Notes: generated from the sequence alone by a model not told the origin. Counted from the first letter of the stretch, positions 42,396 to 51,255 are shown. The stretch: 55,817 nucleotides of DNA from Apopatosoma sp963618495 (GCA_963618495.1 CAVESF010000012.1:1-55817), one strand, 5' to 3'. Translations and numbers: made by a program.

Positions 42396-43730
42396 ATGCA
42401 TCCTTTCGAACTGAAAATACCGAATGCATTCCATTATCAGACACTTGATGAGATAGACTATGACGCGAGAAAGCGCGGGCTTCACATCCCGTTTTCGCGT
42501 GACCTTTCGCCGCTTGCCGCAAAGCCTGCGGTGCACACGCGTGCGGGCGATATCGTGCTTGCAAATTCGCTCTCCGTTCATCCGATGGAAGGCTTTGACG
42601 CGGACGAAACAGGCGCGCCCTCGGCTCTCACCGAGCGCAGATACCTGCGCTTTGCACATTCCGGCGCGGCGCTTATATGGTCGGAGGCAATAGCCGTCTG
42701 TCCCGAGGGACGCACCTCGGACAGGCAACTCATGATTACCGAGGAAAACAAAGAGAAATTCCGCGCCATGGTAGCAAAGGTAAAAAATGTGACAGGCGCT
42801 CCGCTGATAGCGCAACTCACACATTCGGGCAGATTTTCGCATAACAGCGCCACGCCATATCCCCTGATAGCAACGCACAGCAAGCCAATAGAGGAATACC
42901 GTCCTCTCCCCGATGGAACACCGCTCCTGACCGATGAATATCTTGATTCTCTTCCCGAAAAATATCTCGCCGCGGCAAAGCTTCTGATATGGGCAGGCTT
43001 TGACGGCATTGATGTCAAGGCATGCCATCAGTATCTGCTCGGCGAGCTTCTCTCGGCATATACGAGAGAGGACAAATACGGCGGAAGTTTTGAAAACAGA
43101 AGCCGCCTCATGCTCAATATAACAAAGCTGATAGCCGAAAATACCGATAAAAGCGTTATTCTCGCTTCCCGCCTCGGCATATGCGATATGATAGCGAAGC
43201 CCTATGGCTTCGGCATGGCGGACGACGGGCAAACACCAGATTTCACGGAGGCAAACAGGCTTATCAGAAAGCTCTCCGCGCTCGGCGTTTCGCTTATCGA
43301 TATGACTATGGGAAGCCCGTATTTCAATCCGTACATCAACCGCCCGCAGAACAAAGGCGAGAGAATACCGCCCGAGCATCCGCTCGTAGGAGTAGATCGC
43401 CTCATGCACGGAGCGGAGACGATTCAAAAGGCAAATCCCGCAGTCGCCGTCGTCGGCACAGGCTACAGCTACCTGCGCGAATTTGCGCCGTATGCCGCGG
43501 CAGGCGCACTTGAGAGCGGATATTCCACTCTCGTCGGCTTCGGCAGAATGGCTTTTGCCTACGACCGCTTTGCAAACGATTTCATCTCTGGAAATACAGA
43601 CAAAAGCAAGGTATGCCTTGCATGCAGTAAATGCACGGAGATTATGCGTGCGGGCGGCACCACGGGCTGTCCCCTGCGCGACCAGGATATTTACCTGCCG
43701 ATATATCGCAGGCTCTGCATGAAAAAATAA
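42396..43730 (+). CDS. OYE-family NADH:flavin oxidoreductase with C-terminal Cys cluster
   Basis: 444 residues. The FMN barrel shows LIAQLTHSGRFS and AGFDGIDVKACHQYLLGELLS followed by KYGGSFENR. The usual HGAH before YLL is KACH, so substrate binding may differ from 2,4-dienoyl-CoA reductases. Near the end CLACSKC and TTGC supply a possible 4Fe-4S site. These enzymes reduce activated C=C bonds. ATG 42396 behind GAGGAGG is preferred to an upstream ATG at 42366 that overlaps the previous gene. Confidence 0.83.
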   Translation: MHPFELKIPNAFHYQTLDEIDYDARKRGLHIPFSRDLSPLAAKPAVHTRAGDIVLANSLSVHPMEGFDADETGAPSALTERRYLRFAHSGAALIWSEAIAVCPEGRTSDRQLMITEENKEKFRAMVAKVKNVTGAPLIAQLTHSGRFSHNSATPYPLIATHSKPIEEYRPLPDGTPLLTDEYLDSLPEKYLAAAKLLIWAGFDGIDVKACHQYLLGELLSAYTREDKYGGSFENRSRLMLNITKLIAENTDKSVILASRLGICDMIAKPYGFGMADDGQTPDFTEANRLIRKLSALGVSLIDMTMGSPYFNPYINRPQNKGERIPPEHPLVGVDRLMHGAETIQKANPAVAVVGTGYSYLREFAPYAAAGALESGYSTLVGFGRMAFAYDRFANDFISGNTDKSKVCLACSKCTEIMRAGGTTGCPLRDQDIYLPIYRRLCMKK

Positions 43731-43745
43731 GAAGGAGGGACTTTT

Positions 43746-44495
43746 GTGGAAAGAAAAATCGCCATAGTCACAGGAGCTTCGCGCGGCATCGGAAACGGCA
43801 TCGCCACAGCGCTTGCCGCCGAGGGTTTCACACTCGTCTGCGTTCAGCAGAGCGAAAACGAGGAATATATGGGCGCCATCCGCGCACTCTCGCCCAAGTC
43901 TGTCTGCATCCGCGCCGACATATCGAAAACCGATGACGAAGCGCGTATCATAGACGCGGCGATTGAACGCTTCGGCAAGATAGATATTCTCGTAAACAAT
44001 GCGGGCGTCGCGCCGAAAGAGCGCAACGACATACTCAAAATGAGCCGCGAGAGCATGGACAGGCTTCTCGATATCAATCTGAAAGGCACATTTTTCTTAA
44101 CGCAATACTGCGCAAACAAAATGATAGAACTCGGCTGTGGCGAGGCTATCATCAATATAACCTCCATGTCGGCATATACCTCTAGCACAAGCCGCGGCGA
44201 ATACTGCATCTCAAAGGCGGGACTCTCGATGGTGACGACGCTCTTTGCCGACCGCCTTGCCGAATACGGCATAAATGTCTATGAGGTGCGTCCCGGCATA
44301 ATCAAAACGGATATGACGGCGACGGTGAACGAAAAATACGATAAGCTCATCGGCGACGGGCTTCTCCCGATAAAGCGCTGGGGTTATCCCGAGGATATCG
44401 GGCGTGCCGTCGTCGCGCTGGCGAAGGGTTATCTGTCATATTCCACAGGCGAAGTGATAAATATAGACGGCGGCTTTCATATCCGCCGCCTGTGA
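43746..44495 (+). CDS. Short-chain dehydrogenase/reductase
   Basis: 249 residues with TGASRGIGNGIA (9-20), NNAGVAP, catalytic Ser in ITSMSAYTS and EYCISKAG (YxxxK), ending VINIDGGFHIRRL. GTG start at 43746 behind GGAGGG. An FabG-like ketone/alcohol oxidoreductase; in this cassette it probably acts on the same intermediate series as its neighbours. Confidence 0.88.
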   Translation: MERKIAIVTGASRGIGNGIATALAAEGFTLVCVQQSENEEYMGAIRALSPKSVCIRADISKTDDEARIIDAAIERFGKIDILVNNAGVAPKERNDILKMSRESMDRLLDINLKGTFFLTQYCANKMIELGCGEAIINITSMSAYTSSTSRGEYCISKAGLSMVTTLFADRLAEYGINVYEVRPGIIKTDMTATVNEKYDKLIGDGLLPIKRWGYPEDIGRAVVALAKGYLSYSTGEVINIDGGFHIRRL

Positions 44496-44507
44496 CGGGA
44501 GGGCAAA

Positions 44508-46490
44508 ATGAACTTTTCTCTTGTCGATTCGGGTATTCCACGCCGCTCGTTTCGCACCGTTATAGTCGGGAGCGGCGCGGCAGGCTACAATGCCGCAAGG
44601 AAGCTTCATGACCTCGGCGTGCGCGACATTGCCATAGTCACTGAGGGCGAAAAGATGGGCACCTCGCGAAATACAGGCTCCGATAAGCAGACATATTACA
44701 AGCTGACGCTTGCGGGCGGCGATGGCGATTCCGTTTCCGATATGGCAGAAACGCTATTTTCGGGTGGCGCCATGCATGGCGATATCGCTCTCGCGCAGGC
44801 GGCAGACTCGGCGCGATGCTTCTTTGAACTTGTCTTTCTCGGCGTGCCTTTTCCCCATAATGAATACGGCGAATATGCGGGCTACAAGACCGATCACGAC
44901 CCTCGTATGCGCGCCACCTCCTGCGGTCCTTATACATCAAAATATATGACCGAGGCGCTTGAACGCGCCGTAAAAAGCAAAAATATCCCCATTTTCGACG
45001 GCTGCCGCGCTGTGAAAATTCTGCGTAGCGGCGGCAGAGCCTGCGGCATCGTCGCGCTTTGCCCAGCGCTGATAAATGAGAAAAACCGCTACGGCATGGC
45101 GGTTTTCCTCTCGGATAATGTCATATGGGCGACAGGCGGACCCTCTGCCATATATTCCGAGAGCGTCTATCCCGAAAGCCAGACCTGCGCACACGGCATG
45201 GCTTTTGAGGCGGGCGCCGCGGGAATCAACCTGACGGAATCGCAGTATGGCATAGCTTCTCTTGCCTTCCGCTGGAACCTCTCGGGGACATATCAGCAGG
45301 TCATCCCGCGGTATTTCTCGCTGGATGAAAGCGGAAACGAACACGAATTTCTTGAAGATTATTTCCCCGATACGGGCGAAATGCTCGGCGCGATATTTTC
45401 CAAAGGCTACGAGTGGCCGTTTGACCCACGCAAAATATTCCGCGGCGGCAGGCGACTATCTTCGCTCATAGACCTCGCCGTTTTCTCGGAAAAGCGCCGC
45501 GGCAGGCGCGTATTCATGGATTTCCGCCGCAATCCCGCTTCTGCCGCAAGCGGTGGATCGCTTGATTTTTCGCTGCTTCCCGATTATGCGCACGAATATC
45601 TCAAAAAATCGGGCGCACTTCTGCCGCTCCCCATGGACCGCCTGCGGAAAATGAACAAACCCGCTGTCTCACTCTATCGCGATCATGGCATAGACATAAC
45701 GCGTGAGCCGCTCGAGATAGCCGTCTGCGCTCAGCATAACAACGGCGGACTTGACGCGGACATATGGAGCGAAAGCACTTCCCTTGCGGGATTTTTTCCA
45801 ATAGGCGAATGTGCGGGAACATTCGGCATATATCGCCCCGGCGGCACGGCGCTCAACGCCACGCAGGTCGGCTCCATGCGAGCCGCGGAAAAAATCGCAA
45901 GAGAAACGCCTGTAGCAAAGCCGGATGAAAACGAAATTTCGCGCGATATCGCCGATATGATATCGTTTTTCGATACGCTTGCCCGCCCGAAAGTAAGACT
46001 GCCGCGGGAGGAAATTTTTGACCGCAGGAAAGAATACGGAAAAATCATGAGCGAATGCGGCGCATTTGTGCGCTCGCATGCCGCCGTTTCGTCGGCAATC
46101 TCGGCTGTGCGCTCGCGCCTTGACTCATTTGAAGCCGACTATGCGGGAGCAACGCCCGCGCTCATGCCAGAGGTCATGATAAACCGCGATATCCTGATAA
46201 CGGCGCTCGTCTATCTCGGAGCAATCGAAGATTACATCGCGCACGGCGGAAAAAGCCGAGGCTCGTATCTTGTCACGGAGAAGAACATCGGGGAGCTTCT
46301 CTCCGATGGGTGCGATATCGAAACGGACGAGGAGCATTCACGGCAGATGCAGACGGCGCTTTACGCAGGCGGCGAAATGAAATTTGCCTTTTCGCCCGTG
46401 CGCCCTATCCCCGAGCGCGAACTTTGGTTTGAGAATGTATATAACGAATATAGGAAAGGCTCGGCAGAAACTCCCCTTTCCGTAGAATAA
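44508..46490 (+). CDS. FAD-dependent oxidoreductase of the fumarate reductase/succinate dehydrogenase flavoprotein class
   Basis: 660 residues. FAD-binding VIVGSGAAGYNAARKL (18-33), SRNTGSDKQTYYK, AVCAQHNNGGLDAD and the second FAD motif FFPIGECAGTFGIYRPGGTA, followed by LNATQVGSMRAAEKIA. No export signal is seen, so it is probably cytoplasmic. Last gene of the operon before a strong terminator. May oxidise or reduce a C-C bond alpha to a carboxylate; substrate unknown. Confidence 0.82.
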   Translation: MNFSLVDSGIPRRSFRTVIVGSGAAGYNAARKLHDLGVRDIAIVTEGEKMGTSRNTGSDKQTYYKLTLAGGDGDSVSDMAETLFSGGAMHGDIALAQAADSARCFFELVFLGVPFPHNEYGEYAGYKTDHDPRMRATSCGPYTSKYMTEALERAVKSKNIPIFDGCRAVKILRSGGRACGIVALCPALINEKNRYGMAVFLSDNVIWATGGPSAIYSESVYPESQTCAHGMAFEAGAAGINLTESQYGIASLAFRWNLSGTYQQVIPRYFSLDESGNEHEFLEDYFPDTGEMLGAIFSKGYEWPFDPRKIFRGGRRLSSLIDLAVFSEKRRGRRVFMDFRRNPASAASGGSLDFSLLPDYAHEYLKKSGALLPLPMDRLRKMNKPAVSLYRDHGIDITREPLEIAVCAQHNNGGLDADIWSESTSLAGFFPIGECAGTFGIYRPGGTALNATQVGSMRAAEKIARETPVAKPDENEISRDIADMISFFDTLARPKVRLPREEIFDRRKEYGKIMSECGAFVRSHAAVSSAISAVRSRLDSFEADYAGATPALMPEVMINRDILITALVYLGAIEDYIAHGGKSRGSYLVTEKNIGELLSDGCDIETDEEHSRQMQTALYAGGEMKFAFSPVRPIPERELWFENVYNEYRKGSAETPLSVE

Positions 46491-46494
46491 AAGC

Positions 46495-46529
46495 AACCCG
46501 TGCACGGAGCTGCATTCCGCGCACGGGTT
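46495..46529. terminator. Terminator of the long plus-strand operon
   Basis: AACCCGTGC (46495-46503) pairs with GCACGGGTT (46521-46529), extended by CGGA/TCCG in the loop. The plus tail is AATTTTTATCTTT. Located 4 nt beyond the flavoprotein stop and just before the stop of the convergent gene. Confidence 0.85.
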
Positions 46530-46546
46530 AATTTTTATCTTTCGGC

Positions 46547-46849
46547 TTATTTATCTTTATTTCTCATCACGAGCCTGATTATGCCCATCACCGCGCCATA
46601 GAGAACGCCCGCGACAGCCCAGATTATCCAGCTCATCTGCGGAGCCTTTCCGCCAAACAGAAATACGAGAAATACCGCCGTTGTCACAAGCCAGTAGACA
46701 AGGCTCACCGTGCCGATAACGCCGCTTGACGCCTTGCTCTTTCTTGTATAGTCGCCCTCTTCGAGAAGTTTTTCCATAGCGGCATTGTATACACCGCCGT
46801 AAACAAAGAAGAAAGCGCCTATTCCCGCGATAAAAAGCAGTGCGCGCAT
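46547..46849 (-). CDS. Small three-span membrane protein resembling the tail of XRE-type regulators
   Basis: 100 residues: membrane spans at about 3-22, 48-66 and 73-92 with a charged loop KLLEEGDYTRKSKA. The layout and the segment SWIIWAVAGVLYGAVMGII recall the C-terminal membrane half of clostridial HTH-XRE regulators, but no HTH is encoded upstream. ATG 46849 has no SD, although a perfect promoter lies 50 bp upstream. Either a detached domain translated from a weak site or a truncated gene. Confidence 0.6.
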   Translation of the reverse strand: MRALLFIAGIGAFFFVYGGVYNAAMEKLLEEGDYTRKSKASSGVIGTVSLVYWLVTTAVFLVFLFGGKAPQMSWIIWAVAGVLYGAVMGIIRLVMRNKDK

Positions 46850-46900
46850 GTCAATTTGTCAAAAGGCGGTTGCATTTTGCTTTTTTTCTTCCGTATTGCG

Positions 46901-46929
46901 ATTATAACAGCAAAAATGCGGCTTGTCAA
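46901..46929 (-). promoter_or_regulatory. Perfect-consensus sigma-A promoter overlapping the symporter 3' end
   Basis: On the minus strand TTGACA (46929-46924), 17 nt, TATAAT (46906-46901). The -35 overlaps the stop codon of the symporter gene (46926). Start near 46894; leader of about 45 nt without an SD. Confidence 0.75.
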
Positions 46930-48302
46930 GCTTTCTTCTTTGCCATGCGCTTTTCTTCTGCTCCCGCCGCCGAGAGACGCTTCGCTGCAAGCCTCGGCAA
47001 AATGAAAACAGCCGTTTCGAGCGCCACTTCATCCGTCAGCATCAGCACGCTCGCGAGATTTATCGATGTCATGACGGCGACGGCAAGGTCGGCAAGCTCC
47101 CATATCAACCCCTGCCGCATGACAGCCCCGCCAACAGCACAAAGGCAATACAGCGCGAGATAAACCGTGACAGGCGCTTTTTTCTCCGTGAAATATCCGA
47201 GCAGGCACTGCCCGTAATATGCCCAGCATATCACCGTGGAAAATGCGAATATCGCCATCGAAAAGGTGAAAATATATCCGCTGAAAGCACCGTAATATTT
47301 TTCGAAAGCGGATATCACTATATCCATGCTCCCGAGACTGCTGTCCGCAAAACCCGAAATTATTATCACGAAAGCCGTCATCGTGCATATAACTATCGTA
47401 TCGAAGAAAACCTCGAAGATTCCGTAGAGTCCCTGTTTTGCGGCGCTCTGCTCCGAGCTCTGCGCATGAGACATCGGTGCTGTGCCAGAGCCCGCCTCAT
47501 GCGAAAAGGTTCCCTTTGCCGTGCCGTGACGCACCGCACCGGAGATAAGATATCCGAATATGCCCGAAATCCCGCTTACGGGAGTGAAAGCCGCATGCAT
47601 TATATCGGAAAAAATGCGCGGCAGACTACCGAGATTAAGCAGGATTATCCGCATGGCAAGCACGATATAGATAAGGCATACGAGCGGCATCACGATAACG
47701 GTAAATGACGATATCTTTTTAAATCCGCCGAATATGACGAACGCACAGAGCACGGCAAATATGATGCCGTATATTATCTTCGGCAAGCCGAATGTACGCT
47801 CGGCGGAATCGGCGGCGGCACTCACCTGAACAATATTTCCGAGACAGAAAGAAGCAAGCGTTCCCACACCGCAGAAAGCCGTCGCGAGCACTCTGCCGGG
47901 CTTACCGCCGATTCCGTGCGCCATATAGTACATGGGGCCGCCTTTGCAGTCTCCGTCCGAGTATGAACGATATCGCATGGCAAGTACTATCTCGGCATAT
48001 TTCAACACCATGGAGACGAGTGCGCTTATCCACATCCAGAAAACGGAACCGATGCCGCCCAGCGATATTGCGACAGCCACACCTGCTATATTGCCGACAC
48101 CGAGCGTCCCCGCGAGCGAAACGCTGAGTACGCGCAGCGGCGAATTTTCGCCCGCTCCGCCCGCAAGCATACCGCGGAATGTGGCAAAAGGATGCGCCAC
48201 AAAGAAAAAGCGCAGCCGTACAAGCACAAAAATCCCCGCCGCGAATATGATTATCGGCAGTATCGTCAGCAGGCACGCATTCAGGTTTGAAAGAAAATCC
48301 AT
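46926..48302 (-). CDS. Sodium/alanine-type amino acid:cation symporter (AGCS family)
   Basis: 458-residue polytopic carrier with the AGCS signatures SLAGTLGVGNIAGVAVAISLGG, MYYMAHGI and GTAKGTFSHEAGSGTAPMSHA. Imports alanine or glycine with sodium or protons. Length is typical. SD AAGGAG precedes ATG 48302. The leader contains a terminator-like stem (about 48340-48376: AAAAGCA paired with TGCTTTT around GGC/GCC), which may be an attenuator; no glycine riboswitch is visible. Confidence 0.92.
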   Translation of the reverse strand: MDFLSNLNACLLTILPIIIFAAGIFVLVRLRFFFVAHPFATFRGMLAGGAGENSPLRVLSVSLAGTLGVGNIAGVAVAISLGGIGSVFWMWISALVSMVLKYAEIVLAMRYRSYSDGDCKGGPMYYMAHGIGGKPGRVLATAFCGVGTLASFCLGNIVQVSAAADSAERTFGLPKIIYGIIFAVLCAFVIFGGFKKISSFTVIVMPLVCLIYIVLAMRIILLNLGSLPRIFSDIMHAAFTPVSGISGIFGYLISGAVRHGTAKGTFSHEAGSGTAPMSHAQSSEQSAAKQGLYGIFEVFFDTIVICTMTAFVIIISGFADSSLGSMDIVISAFEKYYGAFSGYIFTFSMAIFAFSTVICWAYYGQCLLGYFTEKKAPVTVYLALYCLCAVGGAVMRQGLIWELADLAVAVMTSINLASVLMLTDEVALETAVFILPRLAAKRLSAAGAEEKRMAKKKA

Positions 48303-48458
48303 ATTTTTTCTCCTTTTTCACATGTATTCGGAATATATATATGAAAAAGCAGGCGAATACTTGCCGACTTTTTGCTTTTCCGCCCTCTAATATGAATATT
48401 TTGTTAATAATCAAAAAAAGACTTGATTTTTTGCCGATAATATGTAAAATATACTATG

Positions 48459-48485
48459 TTGGCACTCGGATGTTTTGAGTGCCAA
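48459..48485 (+). promoter_or_regulatory. CIRCE operator upstream of groESL
   Basis: TTGGCACTC, 9 nt, GAGTGCCAA: a perfect inverted repeat. The common form is TTAGCACTC/GAGTGCTAA; here the third base and its partner are both changed (A/T to G/C), preserving symmetry. HrcA is the expected repressor. A TATACT at 48450-48455 is the likely -10, placing the operator at the transcript start. Confidence 0.93.
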
Positions 48486-48528
48486 ATGCAATTGAAAATC
48501 ATATTTTAAATACACGGAGGTTTTAATC

Positions 48529-48816
48529 ATGAAGCTTAAACCACTTTACGACAGAGTCATAGTCAAGATGACAGAAGTTGAAGAAACCACAAAGAGTGGC
48601 ATCATTCTCACAGCCGCATCAAAAGAAAAGCCGCAGGTTGCCGAGGTTATCGCAGTCGGCGACGGCAATTCCCGCGACGGAAAAGAACCCGTTGCCATGA
48701 AGGTCAATGTCGGCGACAAGGTCATCGTTTCCAAGTACGCAGGCACGGAAGTCAAGATAGACGGCGAAGATGTCATCATCGTCAATATGGGCGATATACT
48801 CGCTGTGGTTGAATAA
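48529..48816 (+). CDS. groES: Co-chaperonin GroES
   Basis: 95-residue lid subunit. LKPLYDRVIVKM, mobile loop EETTKSGIILTAASKEKPQ, SKYAGTEVKIDGEDVIIV and MGDILAVVE are all standard. SD CGGAGG precedes the ATG. Cotranscribed with groEL 29 bp downstream under CIRCE control. Confidence 0.97.
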   Translation: MKLKPLYDRVIVKMTEVEETTKSGIILTAASKEKPQVAEVIAVGDGNSRDGKEPVAMKVNVGDKVIVSKYAGTEVKIDGEDVIIVNMGDILAVVE

Positions 48817-48845
48817 TTTGCAAGAATAAAAGGAGTTGATACATT

Positions 48846-50480
48846 ATGGCAAAAGAAATAGCATATGGCACAGAAGCAAGAAACGCTCTCCAGAGAGGCG
48901 TAGATAAGCTTGCCGACACAGTAAAGATTACACTCGGACCCAAGGGCAGAAATGTCGTTCTCGATAAGAAGTACGGCGCTCCCCTCATCACAAACGACGG
49001 CGTTACGATAGCAAAGGAAATCGAGCTTGAGGACGCTATGGAAAATATGGGCGCACAGCTCGTAAAGGAAGTTGCCACAAAGACAAACGACGCCGCAGGC
49101 GACGGTACCACAACCGCTACCCTGCTCGCACAGGCATTCATCCGCGAGGGCATGAAGAATGTCGCCGCAGGCGCTAACCCCATGGTTATCCGCAAGGGTA
49201 TCCAGAAGGCTACAGACAAGGCTGTAGAGAGCCTCGTCGCTCATTCCAAGAAAGTAAACGGCACAGACGACATCGCCCGCGTAGGTACTATCTCCGCAGG
49301 AGATGAGGTTATCGGTACACTCATTGCCGATGCCATGAAGAAAGTTACGAGCGACGGCGTTATCACCGTTGAGGAATCCAAATCCGCAGAAACCTACTGC
49401 GAGGTTGTCGAAGGCATGCAGTTCGACCGCGGCTATATTTCACCTTACATGGTAACCGATACCGATAAGATGGAAGCTGTTATCGACGACGCGCTCCTCC
49501 TCATCACAGATAAGAAGATTTCGAATATTCAGGAGCTTCTGCCTCTTCTCGAGCAGATAGTTCAGGCAGGCAAGAAGCTTGTTATCGTAGCGGAGGATGT
49601 AGAGGGCGAAGCACTCACCACACTTATCCTCAATAAGCTCCGCGGCACGTTCACATGCGTAGCCGTAAAGGCTCCCGGTTTCGGCGACAGACGCAAAGAT
49701 ATGCTCCGCGATATCGCTGTACTCACAGGCGGCGAAGTCATCACATCCGACCTCGGACTCGAGCTCAAGGATACAACAGTTGCGCAGCTCGGTCATGCAA
49801 GCCAGGTAAAGATAAATAAGGACAATACGATAATCGTCGGCGGCAAGGGCAATCCCGAAGAGATAAAGGCAAGAGTTGCTCAGATTCGTGCCGGCATCGA
49901 AACAACAACAAGCGAATTTGACCGTGAGAAGCTTCAGGAGCGTCTTGCAAAGCTCGCAGGCGGCGTTGCCGTTATCAAGGTCGGCGCGGCTACAGAGATA
50001 GAAATGAAAGAAAAGAAGCTCCGCATAGAAGATGCTCTCAATGCTACAAAAGCAGCTGTTGAAGAAGGCATCGTATGCGGCGGCGGTATCGCATTCCTCA
50101 ATGCAATAGCAGATGTAAAGACACTGCTCCCCGCTGTCGAGGGTGATGAAAAGACAGGTGTTTCCATAGTTGTAAAGGCACTTGAAGAGCCTGTCCGTCA
50201 GATAGCTCTCAATGCAGGCTTTGAAGGCGCTGTCGTTATAGATAAGATTCTCTCCGAGAATAAGCCCGGCTTCGGCTTTGATGCTTATAACGAAAAGTAT
50301 GTCGATATGTTTGAAGCAGGCATCATCGACCCGACAAAGGTTTCCAGAAGCGCACTTCAGAATGCCGCTTCCGTTGCATCTACGGTACTCACAACAGAAG
50401 CACTCGTAGCTGACAAGAAAGAACCCGAACCTGCCGCACCCGCTAACCCCGGAATGGGCGGCATGGGCGGTATGTACTAA
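48846..50480 (+). CDS. groEL: Chaperonin GroEL
   Basis: 544-residue ATP-dependent folding chamber subunit. KITLGPKGRNVVLDKKYG, NDGVTIAKEIEL, the ATP-binding GDGTTTATLLAQ and the C-terminal GGMGGMY tail are present. Codon choice is more restricted than in neighbours, as expected for a highly expressed gene. Strong terminator downstream. Confidence 0.98.
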   Translation: MAKEIAYGTEARNALQRGVDKLADTVKITLGPKGRNVVLDKKYGAPLITNDGVTIAKEIELEDAMENMGAQLVKEVATKTNDAAGDGTTTATLLAQAFIREGMKNVAAGANPMVIRKGIQKATDKAVESLVAHSKKVNGTDDIARVGTISAGDEVIGTLIADAMKKVTSDGVITVEESKSAETYCEVVEGMQFDRGYISPYMVTDTDKMEAVIDDALLLITDKKISNIQELLPLLEQIVQAGKKLVIVAEDVEGEALTTLILNKLRGTFTCVAVKAPGFGDRRKDMLRDIAVLTGGEVITSDLGLELKDTTVAQLGHASQVKINKDNTIIVGGKGNPEEIKARVAQIRAGIETTTSEFDREKLQERLAKLAGGVAVIKVGAATEIEMKEKKLRIEDALNATKAAVEEGIVCGGGIAFLNAIADVKTLLPAVEGDEKTGVSIVVKALEEPVRQIALNAGFEGAVVIDKILSENKPGFGFDAYNEKYVDMFEAGIIDPTKVSRSALQNAASVASTVLTTEALVADKKEPEPAAPANPGMGGMGGMY

Positions 50481-50516
50481 TACCGTAAATTTCTGTAATA
50501 TCGGTTTTAATGAAAT

Positions 50517-50542
50517 CAGGAAATCCGCATGCGGATTTCCTG
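50517..50542. terminator. Terminator of groESL
   Basis: A perfect 26-bp palindrome extended on both sides by AT/AT pairs (about 50513-50546), followed by TTTTTGTTG. Very stable, fitting a highly transcribed operon. Confidence 0.85.
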
Positions 50543-50592
50543 ATTTTTGTTGTGCTCACTTTTTCTTTGCCATAATAAAGTTTTCGCCCGCC

Positions 50593-50736
50593 AAGAGTTT
50601 TCGTACACCTTTTTCAAAAGGTGCCGCAAGCCGTCGGCGGCGACGGTTGCGCTCCGCGGAGTGCGAAAGCTTATATCAGCGTTTTCTTTTTGATAGCTTT
50701 TTCTTTTGCGCCCGCTTCGTCAAAAGAAAAAGCGGG
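50593..50736 (+). repeat. Dispersed multi-hairpin intergenic repeat, copy 2
   Basis: Same orientation and order as 12805-12949. Stems are CACC/GGTG, CCGTCG/CGACGG, CGCTCC/GGAGTG and CTTTTTCTTTTG/CAAAAGAAAAAG. The first three stems differ from copy 1 by paired changes while loops and the last stem are kept. Confidence 0.8.
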
Positions 50737-50742
50737 TAAAAG

Positions 50743-50780
50743 CCTTCTCCAGTGGGAGAAGGTGTCAGCCACAGGCTGAC
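50743..50780 (+). repeat. Double-hairpin repeat unit
   Basis: CCTTCTCC/GGAGAAGG (50743-50762, loop AGTG) followed at once by GTCAGCC/GGCTGAC (50764-50780, loop ACA), then GAATGAGGTGT. Units of this form are, from memory, abundant in intergenic DNA of gut Firmicutes. It abuts the preceding repeat, making a composite. Confidence 0.65.
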
Positions 50781-50919
50781 GAATGAGGTGTCTTTTGTAA
50801 AAAGACTTGAAAATCTTTGCGTTCATCGCGCTTTTGAATGACCAAAAGCGCGGCAAAAGTCATTTAAGAGGGCTTTCCTCCCTCTTAAAAAGCACCCCCC
50901 TGTCGCCTCGCGGCGACCA

Positions 50920-51160
50920 GTGCGAACATAATGCCACGACCGTCCCGCTTGCAGCTTAGTCACGGCTACAGGCTCGAAACGCCCCGCGCCGACTCGGATT
51001 CGCTGCTGTGCCATGTCGGGCTACGGCGAACCTCGCGGTTGGAGTTTGGGTGCGGGTCTGGGTGCGAACATAGCGAGATGGGGCTATTTTGATAGTCCCG
51101 TCGGCTTAGTCATTTTGGATTCACGATGCCCCGTCTCGGCAGCGCATTACTTACCACCTC
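50920..51160. repeat. Degenerate direct repeat in the gene desert
   Basis: Two divergent copies about 142 bp apart, each beginning TGCGAACATA and containing GTCCCG, GCTTAGTCA and a GCCCCG block (about 50920-51015 and 51063-51160). No credible coding frame crosses them: the one open frame on the minus strand (50823-51014) consists of repeat sequence. The whole of 50543-51255 has no gene and differs in texture from flanking DNA. Confidence 0.45.
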
Positions 51161-51255
51161 AACCCGTGGTTTAGCGATTTTTGATTCAAAAAACCGAAAA
51201 AGCGCCATCTCAACTGAAAGTTTAGAGATTTTTATGCAACTCAACCAACTTTTTA

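Noticed and set aside
42243..43427. Open frame of 394 codons on the minus strand
   Set aside because: Antisense to the dehydrogenase and OYE genes, whose motifs are unambiguous; Cys/Arg/Tyr-rich translation typical of a shadow frame.
50823..51014. Open frame on the minus strand in the gene desert
   Set aside because: Built from the degenerate direct repeat and a hairpin; no SD, and the second repeat copy does not keep the frame.
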